Source: Rubinisphaera margarita (GTDB lineage Bacteria > Planctomycetota > Planctomycetia > Planctomycetales > Planctomycetaceae). From it: 64,000 bases of DNA. Numbering within the stretch: the first letter of the stretch is position 1; each line of letters starts with the position of its first letter. Under the pieces are notes generated by a model. The model saw only the letters and a list, made by a program, of their open reading frames with translations. It searched no databases and had not been told where the DNA came from. The stretch lies in NCBI RefSeq assembly GCF_022267515.1, contig NZ_JAKFGB010000010.1:102695-166694 (forward strand), written 5' to 3'. Positions 47,841 through 58,717 of this stretch are shown in pieces. Position numbers and translations under genes: made by a program.

Positions 47841-48356
47841 ATGTCATCCAAACGGCGAGTCTTTGAAGATCTGCGCTACGTCCACTTCGTGACGTTCTCC
47901 TGCTTTCATCGTCGCAAGCTGCTGAGTCACGACCGCATCTGTCAGGTCGTTCTCGGGAACCTCAGAGAGCAGCTCGTCTCATTCAACGCCGCGTGCGTCG
48001 GTTTCGTACTGATGCCGGACCATGTCCACGGCCTCTTTCAGTTTGCAGAATCAGGCGATCTCGGACGGTTCATTCAGCGGTGGAAATCACGGTCTTCGTA
48101 TTTCGCTAAGCAGCTGTTTGCAGACGGACTTCACGAATACGCCTACCATTTCGATGGTTCGTCTCCGTTCTGGCAGCGGAAGTACTACGATTTCCCCATC
48201 GAGAGTCGCGAGAAACTCCTCGAGAAACTGCAGTACATCCACGAAAACCCGGTCCGGGCGGGACTTGTAACGTCTGCTCGTGACTGGCGGTGGAGTTCAG
48301 CTCGATGGTATGAACTCCGCAAGTCCGTCGGCGTGCCGATCACATGGATCGACTGA
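47841..48356 (+). CDS. REP-associated tyrosine transposase (RAYT, IS200/IS605-like Y1)
   Basis: 171 residues. HUH-type single-strand nuclease: LRYVHFVTFSCFHRRKLLS opening, the metal-binding histidines in VLMPDHVHGLFQF (about 55-67), and the catalytic tyrosine probably in LEKLQYIHENPVRAGLV (about 135-151). DWRWSSARWYE follows. This is the RAYT pattern (PDHVHGL..YIHENPVRAGLV). It lies between two REP-type direct repeats. Full-length and apparently intact; RAYTs process REP hairpins rather than acting as complete insertion sequences. Confidence 0.93.
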   Translation: MSSKRRVFEDLRYVHFVTFSCFHRRKLLSHDRICQVVLGNLREQLVSFNAACVGFVLMPDHVHGLFQFAESGDLGRFIQRWKSRSSYFAKQLFADGLHEYAYHFDGSSPFWQRKYYDFPIESREKLLEKLQYIHENPVRAGLVTSARDWRWSSARWYELRKSVGVPITWID

Positions 48357-48357
48357 A

Positions 48358-48471
48358 CAGGGATGGCGCAGACGTGCACGTTTGGGGATGCAATCATAAG
48401 AGGTCGGTCACCGACGTTGTTAGACGAAGAACGTTGATCCTTCCAGGCGGCAATACTTGAAGGTCTCATGA
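48358..48471. repeat. Right direct repeat of the RAYT cassette
   Basis: Copy of 47636-47750, with CAGACGTGCACGTTTGGGG in place of the perfect palindrome. Begins 2 bases after the RAYT stop. A further hairpin-like GCCCACGCTCGCGTGGAC follows at about 48486. Confidence 0.85.
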
Positions 48472-48571
48472 GAGCCGGGTGCCATGCCCACGCTCGCGTG
48501 GACATGCATGCTCGTGATTGCCGGCCTTACGTATCCATCGGTCGACAGACAGCCCGCCTCTGCGTTCTCGC

Positions 48572-49222
48572 TTACTCAGAACCGCTATCAGGTGCACCTT
48601 CATTATGAATCAATTGTCCAACTGTTTCGACCTTTTCTCGCCAAACAGAGCGAACCTTATCGATTGATTTTTTGAAATCTACGTAGTCGCCAAACTTCTG
48701 TTTCTTTATCGCAAGTTGGTATCGCCCAGCGATATCTGTGATATCTAATGACCCGTCCGACTTTTTTACCAAAATCATTCCTTCCCTGGCGGCAAGAGCC
48801 TGCTCTTCCGCTGGTCGGAACCTGTCAGACTCCGTGGAAACACCGGATCGTTCGGCGATTTCACGAATGGCAGCGAGCTTCTCCTTATTATCATCGTAGG
48901 TGTTGACAACCTTCTCTGTAGCTTCCCAGCCACCTGCGAGAATCGAGAGATCTCGTTTAGCGACCACAATCTCTTCAAATGATTGATAAACTCGTTCCTC
49001 AGCATCACCCGTTATCGCACCCTTAATCAGCCGCAATTCAGCAATCAACTCTTCTGCGCTATCATCCTGTGATTGCGAGACAGCGATACGATGCGCTGCC
49101 GAAAACAAATCCTTTCTGAACGTAGAGGCAGGCGGATCGACATTGCCAGGCTGTGTGCACCCACTGGCAATTAACAAAGACGACAGAAAAAAACATATAC
49201 TGAGAATTTGAGCCGCAGGCAT
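48572..49222 (-). CDS. Exported lipoprotein of unknown function
   Basis: 216 residues from ATG 49222. The leader ILSICFFLSSLLIASGC ends in a lipobox cysteine (about residue 22). The rest is charged and helical (SFEEIVVAKRDLSILAGG, NTYDDNKEKLAAIREIAE), with repeated Glu/Lys/Asp, compatible with a coiled-coil-rich periplasmic protein. No domain recognised. More A+T-rich than metG beside it. It lies next to the RAYT/REP block. Confidence 0.6.
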   Translation of the reverse strand: MPAAQILSICFFLSSLLIASGCTQPGNVDPPASTFRKDLFSAAHRIAVSQSQDDSAEELIAELRLIKGAITGDAEERVYQSFEEIVVAKRDLSILAGGWEATEKVVNTYDDNKEKLAAIREIAERSGVSTESDRFRPAEEQALAAREGMILVKKSDGSLDITDIAGRYQLAIKKQKFGDYVDFKKSIDKVRSVWREKVETVGQLIHNEGAPDSGSE

Positions 49223-49442
49223 TCGAGTGTCCTTTTTCTTGGCAAGGCAAAGCATACTCCGGAACCAAACAGCTTAACCAAGCAGGGAACAAACGACAAT
49301 CAACCCAGCGAAGGACTCCCGTACCTCGTACGAACACTCCCTGACGGCACAGCCAGACCAAGAAGTTATCTTCTTTATCTCAACTCCCGTGATAGCGTCG
49401 CTACTGTTGTGCAATACAAATCGAACCGCTATTCCACGCGAA

Positions 49443-51479
<2,037 letters not shown>

Positions 51480-51677
51480 ACTGTTCCTCGAGTTCTAAAG
51501 GTGATTCCGGCGCTGATTGTAATGAACGGGCAGAAACGTGCCAAACGGCGGGATTGAAAACGGAATCCGCGTGATCCGCCGCCCGATTCACACGTTGAAA
51601 CAAAATTCCGTCTCGGCATCCCTGCCGTCTCGGACACGATGACATCTCTGAAGTTCCCTGAAATCAAGGATATCACC

Positions 51678-51998
51678 ATGCTCTCCACCACAACTCCTTC
51701 TGTAGAAGGTCACTCGATTCGCGAATACCGAGGTGTCGTCACAGGCGAGGCGATCCTCGGAGCGAATGTCTTTCGCGACTTCTTCGCCAGCATCCGCGAC
51801 TTGGTCGGGGGCCGCTCCGGCTCCTACGAACGTGTCCTGCAGGATGCCCGGCTGACGGCTCTGCGGGAAATGGAGCAGCAGGCGTCCGAGCTGGGGGCCA
51901 ACGCGGTCGTCGGGATCGATATCGATTACGAGTTTCTGGGAGCCCAGAATGGGATGATGATGGTTTCGGCGAGCGGAACGGCTGTCGTGCTCGACTAA
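51678..51998 (+). CDS. YbjQ/UPF0145 heavy-metal-binding-domain protein
   Basis: 106 residues from ATG 51678, AAGGA ribosome site. Family pattern: VEGHSIREYRGVVTGEAILG (about 9-28), RDLVGGRSGSYERVL (about 40-54), ALREMEQQASELGANAVVG (about 62-80) and IDIDYEFLG. UPF0145 proteins form a pentameric ring; their ligand is not firmly known. No partner gene; divergent from metG. Confidence 0.9.
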   Translation: MLSTTTPSVEGHSIREYRGVVTGEAILGANVFRDFFASIRDLVGGRSGSYERVLQDARLTALREMEQQASELGANAVVGIDIDYEFLGAQNGMMMVSASGTAVVLD

Positions 51999-52325
51999 GT
52001 TGCCCCAACGAGCCGATGGTGCAAGATCTTGCACGATAAGGGTCTTGGGAAACAAGCCCCCCCATGTTCCCCGACCGATTCAAGAATCTGCATATTGCCG
52101 CGATGGGACCGATCCGCTAGGATTGTCGGGGAGATCAGCGTCAGGGAGGAGATCGCCGCCACAAGAATCACCAGGATGGTGATCGCTCGATTCCCCTTTC
52201 TGTACCTGTCTTCTGTAATGCAGTTCGCTCGGGCCGTGTCGCTTCTGGAGCGGTGCATTTGAGGACAAGCTGGTTCGGCTTTCAACGCCATGAAATCATC
52301 CAATAAAATCTCGTGGGAATCTCTT
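51999..52325. other. Intergenic region with a 16-base palindrome
   Basis: 327 bases with the perfect palindrome GTGCAAGATCTTGCAC (52019-52034) 21 bases after the YbjQ stop. It could be an operator or a terminator-like hairpin with no T run. Nothing else recognised. Confidence 0.45.
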
Positions 52326-54401
52326 ATGAAATCGCCACTCTTCCGACGCATTGCGGTCCTCTCTCTTTTCGGAGTGTGTCTGATCGCCACGACCATTGGC
52401 GCTCAGCAGTTTACGACAAGCGCGTCGACAGATGGTGACACGGCTCGCCTGGTCTGCAAAATGATCGAACGATCCCACATCAATCAGGAAAAGATTGATG
52501 ACCGGATCTCGCAAAGCCTGTTCACCCGGTATCTGGAAGACTTGGATCCGAACAAACTCTATTTTCTGAAGACGGATGTCGACAGCTGGAAGGGTCGCCA
52601 GAACGAACTGGATGACAAACTGAAGAACGGCGACATCTCGTTCGCCAAGGAAGTCTTCACCCGTTATCTCGAACTGGTCGAACAGCAGACCGATCACGCT
52701 CAGGAGCTGATTGATCAGGAATTCGATTTCACCGTCGATGAGGAAATCACCGTCGATCCGGATGTCGTCGACTGGGGCACGGCTGAAGAACGGGCCGAGC
52801 GCTGGCGCAAGCGGATCAAATATGAACTGCTCGACCTGAAGCTCGAAGACAATACTCTCGAAGAAGCTCGCGAACAGCTGCATCGCCGCTACCGCACGAT
52901 TGCCAAAAACTTGAAGCTGACCGATGAGCACGAAATCACCGAGATGTATCTCTCGGCTCTCACCCGGTCATTCGATCCGCACTCCAGCTACATGTCGCCC
53001 CAGACTCTGGAAGATTTCCAGATCAATATGCGACTGTCGCTGGAAGGAATTGGAGCTCAGCTTCGTTACGACGACGGCTTCACTGTTGTCGCTGAAGTTG
53101 TGAAGGGCGGAGCAGCCGATAAGGACAAGCGCCTCAAGGCGGGTGACAAGATTGTCGCTGTCGGCCAGGAAGAAGGCGATATGGTCGACATCGTCGAGAT
53201 GAAGCTGAAGGACGTTGTCCGCCTCATTCGCGGCCCCAGTGGCACCAAGGTTCGCCTGAAGGTGAAGAAAGCCGAAGGGGGCGAGCCAGCCGTTTACGAG
53301 ATGGTCCGTCAGAAGATCGAACTCAACGAACAGGAAGTTAAAGGCGAAATCCTGGATCTCGAAGACCGGATCGGTCGCCCGACCAAGGTCGGCCTGATCA
53401 ACATCCCGTCCTTCTATCGCGACTTCGCTGGAGCCCAGAATGGCGACCGCGATTTCAAGAGCACCGAGAAGGATGTCCGTAAGGTCCTGGCTGATTTCGA
53501 AAAACAGGGTGGTGTCGACGCCGTCGTCATCGACCTGCGGAACAATGGCGGTGGAGCTCTGAGCGAAGCCATCGGCGTCTCTGGCCTGTTCATCAAGCAG
53601 GGTCCGGTCGTTCAGGTGAAGGAGATCGACGGCACCGTCCGTTCGCACGACGATGAAAACAGCGACGTCGCTTACGATGGTCCGCTGGTCGTCATCTGCA
53701 ACCGACTGTCGGCTTCGGCTTCCGAAATTTTCGCCGGCGTGATTGTCGACTACAACCGCGGAATCGTGGTTGGTGACTACACCACCCACGGCAAGGGAAC
53801 CGTTCAGAACGTGATGCCGGTCGCTGACCCGCTGTTCCGCTTCCGCCTGTTCCAGGCCGAAGACCGGGGTGCACTCAAGCTGACCATTCAGCAGTTCTAC
53901 CGCGTTAACGGCGACAGCACGCAGAACCGGGGTGTTCGCTCCGACATCGTGCTGCCTTCGCGAATCGATCACATGGATCTCGGTGAGTCGTTCCTCGACA
54001 ACGCCCTGGAATTCGATCGCATCGAACGGGCCAAGGGTGTCTACAACGCCGGTCTGACTTCGGGACCGATCGTCGACGAGCTGCAGAAATCGAGTAAGGA
54101 GCGAATCGCCGGCAGCGACGAGTTCGCCAAGCTGAAAGCTCAGATCGATCGACTTGTTGAACGCAAGAATCGCAAGTCGGTCAGCCTGAACGAAGAAGTT
54201 CTGGGAGCCGAGCGGGAACTCGAAGAAGAGACCGACGAGATCTTCCCGACGATCGAAGGTGACAGCACCTCCGGCGGCGACGATGAAAACGAAGAAGAGA
54301 AGAGTGTCTTCCCGGATACGTTCTACAACGACGAAGTTCTGGAAATCACCTCGGACTACGTGAGCCTGCTGCGTCAGATGAAAATCGTGCAGGGTCGCTA
54401 A
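52326..54401 (+). CDS. prc: C-terminal processing serine protease (Prc/Tsp family)
   Basis: Periplasmic tail-specific protease. A signal sequence (IAVLSLFGVCLIATTIGAQQ) precedes an N-terminal helical domain (about 40-200). A PDZ domain (about 240-330, IGAQLRYDDGFTVVAEVVKG) and the S41 peptidase core follow: catalytic Ser in NRLSASASEIFAGV (about 460) and Lys in DYTTHGKGTVQNV (about 485). The acidic C-terminal tail follows the DUF3340-like part. Start taken as ATG 52326 because it opens with a clean signal peptide (691 residues); ATG 52290 is in frame and adds 12 residues. Confidence 0.93.
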   Translation: MKSPLFRRIAVLSLFGVCLIATTIGAQQFTTSASTDGDTARLVCKMIERSHINQEKIDDRISQSLFTRYLEDLDPNKLYFLKTDVDSWKGRQNELDDKLKNGDISFAKEVFTRYLELVEQQTDHAQELIDQEFDFTVDEEITVDPDVVDWGTAEERAERWRKRIKYELLDLKLEDNTLEEAREQLHRRYRTIAKNLKLTDEHEITEMYLSALTRSFDPHSSYMSPQTLEDFQINMRLSLEGIGAQLRYDDGFTVVAEVVKGGAADKDKRLKAGDKIVAVGQEEGDMVDIVEMKLKDVVRLIRGPSGTKVRLKVKKAEGGEPAVYEMVRQKIELNEQEVKGEILDLEDRIGRPTKVGLINIPSFYRDFAGAQNGDRDFKSTEKDVRKVLADFEKQGGVDAVVIDLRNNGGGALSEAIGVSGLFIKQGPVVQVKEIDGTVRSHDDENSDVAYDGPLVVICNRLSASASEIFAGVIVDYNRGIVVGDYTTHGKGTVQNVMPVADPLFRFRLFQAEDRGALKLTIQQFYRVNGDSTQNRGVRSDIVLPSRIDHMDLGESFLDNALEFDRIERAKGVYNAGLTSGPIVDELQKSSKERIAGSDEFAKLKAQIDRLVERKNRKSVSLNEEVLGAERELEEETDEIFPTIEGDSTSGGDDENEEEKSVFPDTFYNDEVLEITSDYVSLLRQMKIVQGR

Positions 54402-54428
54402 TCGAGTCGCGTTGAACGCAGAATCCAA

Positions 54429-54460
54429 GGCAGGTCCCCGCGACCTGCCTTTTTCTTTTT
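54429..54460 (+). terminator. Rho-independent terminator after prc
   Basis: GGCAGGTC-CCCGC-GACCTGCC followed by TTTTTCTTTTT, a strong stem-loop with T run 27 bases after the stop codon. Confidence 0.88.
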
Positions 54461-54704
54461 CCGTCGCTGACCTGACGTCATGCAGTCGCCTTTCTACTGT
54501 CCAATCCGAAACGTCAATGAGGGAATGTTCGGGCGCAAGTTCCTCGCTGAAGCTTCGGCTTGGGATAGGCATTTTCTTCGCCACAGAGCCTTGAAGGCAC
54601 GGACTTTCCGTGGTGCATCGGAAGGGCTCGATGGACAATGCAGCCGGACCGCCTACACTCTAGATGAATCCCCATAAAACAGCCCGACGATCGCCCGAGT
54701 ACCC

Positions 54705-55703
54705 ATGTCGACTGTGATTGATGTCTCTGAACTAGGAAAGCAGTATCGCGTCTATCGCAAGCACGAGGGACTGCGATCGGCGATCACGCATCTGTTTCGT
54801 CGCGAGTACACCACCGTCGACGCGGTGAAGTCGATCAGCTTCAAGATCGACGAAGGGGAAATCGTCGGCTTTCTGGGGCCGAACGGTGCGGGGAAAACGA
54901 CCACGCTCAAACTGCTGTCGGGGCTCATCTACCCGAGTTCTGGAAAAGCGACCGTGCTTGGCCACGTTCCGTGGAAACGGGAAAACGCTTACCGACGCCG
55001 CTTCTCGCTGGTGATGGGACAAAAGAATCAACTCTGGTGGGATCTGCCGGCTCAGGAGTCGTTTCGGTTGCACCAGGCGATTTACAAGATTCCGGCCGAC
55101 GAATTCGAACGTCGTGTCGATGAGCTGACCGACCTCCTCGAAGTCCGTCGGCTCATCGGCCAGCCGGTGCGGGAGCTCTCTCTGGGTGAGCGGATGCGGA
55201 TGGAGCTCATCGCCTCGCTGCTGCACAATCCGCGTGTCCTGTTTCTCGACGAGCCGACCATCGGCCTCGATGTCGTCAGCCAGAAGCGGGTTCAGGATTT
55301 CCTGAAGTACTACCAGCAGGAGCAGAAAATCACGGTGGTTCTCACAAGCCACTACATGAAGGACGTCGAAGCACTCTGCAAGCGGGTGATCATCATCGAT
55401 GAAGGGATCATTCATCATGATGGTTCCCTGACAAACCTCATCGATCGCTTCAGCCGGTTCAAGGTGATTGCTCTCCAGTTTCGCGATGGGGTGGTGCCGG
55501 ACGACCTGAGCCGTTACGGAGAACAGCTCGCCAGCGATTTTGGAACCGCGAAGCTGAAAGTCGAACGGGAGAAGGTCTCCGAGATTCTGGCTTCGATCCT
55601 GGAACGCTACAAAGTCGACGATATCACGGTGCACGATCGCCCGCTCGAAGATGTCTTCGCGGAGCTGTTCGATGCACAGCGGACACGGAAGGTCGCGGGG
55701 TGA
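54705..55703 (+). CDS. ABC-2 type transporter ATP-binding protein
   Basis: 332 residues. Walker A GFLGPNGAGKTTTLK (about 53-67), Q-loop/signature LSLGERMRMEL (about 158) and Walker B RVLFLDEPTIGLD, with the H-loop in VVLTSHYMKDVE (about 210). The C-terminal extension is typical of ATPases serving ABC-2 permeases. It overlaps the permease gene by 4 bases and forms an export pair with it; the substrate (drug, lipid or polysaccharide) is unknown. Confidence 0.93.
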   Translation: MSTVIDVSELGKQYRVYRKHEGLRSAITHLFRREYTTVDAVKSISFKIDEGEIVGFLGPNGAGKTTTLKLLSGLIYPSSGKATVLGHVPWKRENAYRRRFSLVMGQKNQLWWDLPAQESFRLHQAIYKIPADEFERRVDELTDLLEVRRLIGQPVRELSLGERMRMELIASLLHNPRVLFLDEPTIGLDVVSQKRVQDFLKYYQQEQKITVVLTSHYMKDVEALCKRVIIIDEGIIHHDGSLTNLIDRFSRFKVIALQFRDGVVPDDLSRYGEQLASDFGTAKLKVEREKVSEILASILERYKVDDITVHDRPLEDVFAELFDAQRTRKVAG

Positions 55704-56602
55704 ATCCGATGAGCGACTCTTCGACTACTCAAGAGGTCGCCGTTCGTCGCTCGTGGTTTCGCGACGGCTGCGATTACTGCACCTCCTCGGCACACACCAG
55801 CTGGGTCATCTTTAAGACCTGCGTCGAAGAACGGCTCGTCTACCGGGGCGACTTCTTCTTCTCGACCTTCATCCGCTTCCTGCCGATCATCACGCAGATC
55901 TTCCTCTGGCACAAAGTGTATGCCATTGGAACCTCGGATCAGATTGGGAGCCTGAACGGCTACAGCTATGAGGACATGGTCGCCTATTATCTGCTGGCGA
56001 TGGTGGCCCGTGCGTTTTCGAGCATGCCGGGACTGGCGAGCGGGATCGGCAACGACATCCGCGATGGCAGCATCAAGAAATACGTGATCCAGCCGATCGA
56101 TCTGCTGGGGTATCTGTTCTGGCATCGCATTGCCCATAAGCTGGTCTACTATCTCATCGCCACGATTCCGTTCGCGATTGTCTTTTACGTCTGCCGCAGC
56201 TTCTTTCCGCATCCTCCCAGCCTGGAAGTCTGGATCGCATTCGGCCTCTCGCTGGGGCTGGGGTTTCTGGTCGGTTTTCTGCTGGAAGCCTTGATCGGAT
56301 TGATCGGCTTCTGGTTCCTGGAAGTCAGTTCGTTGTTGTTCATCTACATGATGTTCAACTACTTCCTGTCGGGTCACATGATCCCGCTCGACTGGTTGCC
56401 GGGCGCGTTGTTCGCGTGGATTGAATACCTGCCGTTCAAGTATCTGGCGTATTTTCCGGCTGCAATTTTCCTCGGAAAGATCCCCCCCGAGAACCTCTGG
56501 ATGGAAATCGGTGTCGAATGTGTGTGGGTGGTGGTGTTGCTCATCGCCAACCGCGTGGTGCTGCGGCGGGGGCTGCGGCGATATGGAGCGTTCGGCGGCT
56601 GA
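55700..56602 (+). CDS. ABC-2 type permease
   Basis: 300 residues with about six transmembrane helices (for example IRFLPIITQIFLWHKVY, FGLSLGLGFLVGFLLEALIG and VVVLLIANRVVL). A conserved loop PGLASGIGNDIRDGSIKKYV and a QPIDLLGYLFWHRIAHK segment match the ABC-2 membrane family encoded next to such ATPases. The start GTG 55700 overlaps the ATPase stop; ATG 55709 is possible. Many of these systems have two permeases; only one is present here. Confidence 0.85.
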   Translation: MNPMSDSSTTQEVAVRRSWFRDGCDYCTSSAHTSWVIFKTCVEERLVYRGDFFFSTFIRFLPIITQIFLWHKVYAIGTSDQIGSLNGYSYEDMVAYYLLAMVARAFSSMPGLASGIGNDIRDGSIKKYVIQPIDLLGYLFWHRIAHKLVYYLIATIPFAIVFYVCRSFFPHPPSLEVWIAFGLSLGLGFLVGFLLEALIGLIGFWFLEVSSLLFIYMMFNYFLSGHMIPLDWLPGALFAWIEYLPFKYLAYFPAAIFLGKIPPENLWMEIGVECVWVVVLLIANRVVLRRGLRRYGAFGG

Positions 56603-56994
56603 ACCGATTCTCTCAGCAGTCGCATTGAATTTCCTCCATTCCTTTTGACGCTCATTTCGAAGAGAGGTCTTTCGTGAACTTCGCAGAGAGTCCAGCAAAC
56701 GGCGTGTTGAACTTCGGTTCCTGGTCGGGATCTTCACTCCGGTCAATCGAACTGCGCGTTCGTCATCTGGCTCCCGCGAAGCCGGTGAAACCTGCTTCCA
56801 CGCTGTTTGAACGAAAGTCGCCCGCCAATCAGCAGATTCGCATGCGATGATGCCTCTGATTCTCCGGTTGCCAGTCGCGGCAGCCGCCATAGAATAAGGC
56901 CATCCAGCTCGCTTGAGCCTGCTCATTCCCACATCGGGCTGGATTCCGCCCGACGTCGACCTTCCTGTGTCTCGCCTGTTGAACTGCTTGTGCC
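56603..56994. other. Intergenic region without recognisable feature
   Basis: 392 bases between the permease and the MFS gene. Short frames only; no strong hairpin noticed. Promoter of the MFS gene presumably lies here. Confidence 0.4.
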
Positions 56995-58362
56995 ATGAAC
57001 TTCCCGATTTCGCGCCTGTTCTCCTCTCAGGAGGAAACGACCGACGAAACCGGTACGAAGACAGAGACGGCTCCCAGTCAGCCGGAGCGTGATTCCGGAA
57101 TCTATAACGGAGTCTTCTGGGGAGCCTATGTCGCCAACCTGATTCTGGTCTCCGCGAACGCGTTGACGTTTCGCTTCGCCGACCTGATCAACATGCTGGG
57201 CGGAACAGAGCAGATCGCGGGAACGATCGTCAGTGTGGGGACCATCGGGGCTCTCTTCGGACGTCTGTTCCTGGGGCAGCTCATCGACCGCTACGGGGTT
57301 CGTCCACTCTGGCTGGCCTGTTCGATGCTCTATTTGGCCGGGATCGGTCTGATGATCGGCGTGCCTTCGCTGGGCGTCACGATGTATCTCGGCCGGGCCT
57401 TCTTCGCGTTCGGCCTTGGCGGCATGTTCGCCTGTTCGATGACGCATATCCAGAATCAGGTGCCGCCGCATCGTCGCACGGAAATGATTGCCACGCTCGG
57501 TTCCAGCGGGTTTCTGGGCATGATTATCGGCTCGCAGCTGAGCGACGTCATCCTCGCCTTCACGCCCGATACGATGGTCCGCCACTGGGCCCTGTTCGGA
57601 AGTTCGGCTTCGATGGCCCTGCTCTATCTGATTCTCGTCTTCGCAATCACCCGCAACGAACGCTTCGAAGTTCAGACCGACAGCCCGTCCGCCATTCCCC
57701 TGCTCCGCCGCTACTGGCCGGGATGGGTCGTGCTGGTGGCGATGATGATCGGCATGGCCTTTACCTGTTCTTCGGTCTTTATCGCCCGCTACGCAACGTC
57801 CCTCGGACTTCGCGGCGTCGGGACGTATTTCACCGCGTATGCGATCTCCGCGTTCATCGTGCGAATTGCCACACGGCACACGAGCAAGATCTACGGTCGC
57901 CATCGCATGATTGTCGCCGGGATGATCGGACACGCCATCGGCTATACGGGGCTCTGTTACGTCACCGCGGAATGGCATTTCGCCCTGCCGGCGATCTGCA
58001 GCGGCTTCGCCCATGCGTTGCTGTTCCCGTGTGTGGTCTCGCTGGGAACCGAACCATTCCCGAAGCAGTTCCGCGGCACGGGGACCACCCTGGTTCTCTG
58101 CTTTATCGATCTGGGGGGCGTGCTCACGGCTCCGTTATTGGGAGCGATCATCGACCACGTCGGCTTCCAGGCGATGTTCATGACCACAGCCGTGGCGGCT
58201 CTGGTGTCGACCGTTCATTACGCCATTGTCTCGGCTCGGGTCGTCGACCCGGAAATGCTCGGCGAACACCACGGCTTCGAGAACGAAGAAAGCACGCCAC
58301 TCCCGGAACCGGAACGGCCAGCAGTGCCCCAACCGGAACCATGCAAAACCGGATGTGCCTGA
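56995..58362 (+). CDS. Major facilitator superfamily transporter
   Basis: 455 residues, twelve predicted helices. The loop GRLFLGQLIDRYGVRPLWLA (about 98-117) contains the MFS motif 2-3 D-R-x-G-x-R/K pattern, followed by GRAFFAFGLGGMFACSMTH. The N-terminus is hydrophilic (about 40 residues, Glu/Thr-rich) and the C-terminal 40 residues are Pro/Glu-rich. Substrate unknown. No transcriptional regulator is adjacent. Confidence 0.88.
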   Translation: MNFPISRLFSSQEETTDETGTKTETAPSQPERDSGIYNGVFWGAYVANLILVSANALTFRFADLINMLGGTEQIAGTIVSVGTIGALFGRLFLGQLIDRYGVRPLWLACSMLYLAGIGLMIGVPSLGVTMYLGRAFFAFGLGGMFACSMTHIQNQVPPHRRTEMIATLGSSGFLGMIIGSQLSDVILAFTPDTMVRHWALFGSSASMALLYLILVFAITRNERFEVQTDSPSAIPLLRRYWPGWVVLVAMMIGMAFTCSSVFIARYATSLGLRGVGTYFTAYAISAFIVRIATRHTSKIYGRHRMIVAGMIGHAIGYTGLCYVTAEWHFALPAICSGFAHALLFPCVVSLGTEPFPKQFRGTGTTLVLCFIDLGGVLTAPLLGAIIDHVGFQAMFMTTAVAALVSTVHYAIVSARVVDPEMLGEHHGFENEESTPLPEPERPAVPQPEPCKTGCA

Positions 58363-58454
58363 CCGCTACTCCGTAGTGGCGGCATTCTGCCAATAGTGCC
58401 GGGCACGATTAATACCCAAATTACGGCTGCAATTCCCGAGGATCGACAACATGT

Positions 58455-58620
58455 TCCTTCGCCCCCTTCAGGGGGAGAAGGTGCCCGAAGGGCGGATGAG
58501 GGGGCGATCAACCAGCGACGTTCTCACTCATTCGGGAAGTATCGGCCTACGATACATGCCGCGCGCATTTCCCCTTCACCCCAACCCTCTCCCCAGGGGG
58601 GGGCGAGGGAACTTGATGGG
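58455..58620. repeat. Dispersed CTCTCCC-type repeat block
   Basis: Two segments: CCCCCTTCAGGGGGAGAAGG-type (from about 58463) and CCCTTCACCCCAACCCTCTC followed by CCCAGGGGGGGGCGAGGGA (58573-58610). The second recurs at 60381-60432 with changes. Typical dispersed repeat near gene ends; 356-base gap with no gene. Confidence 0.55.
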
Positions 58621-58717
58621 ATGCCGGTTTTGTTGGAAGACAACTGATGTGCCGAACCGTATTGGCAGGATACGGCCGCTACGAGGGGCAGAAATGCAGG
58701 CTGGGAAGCGACAGGCG

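Noticed and set aside
47636..48471. Complete insertion sequence or CRISPR array
   Set aside because: Only two long repeats flanking one gene and no regular spacers; the gene is a RAYT, not a classical insertion-sequence transposase with inverted ends.
52968..54638. Minus-strand open frame of 556 codons opposite prc
   Set aside because: Antisense to a full protease with Ser/Lys active site.
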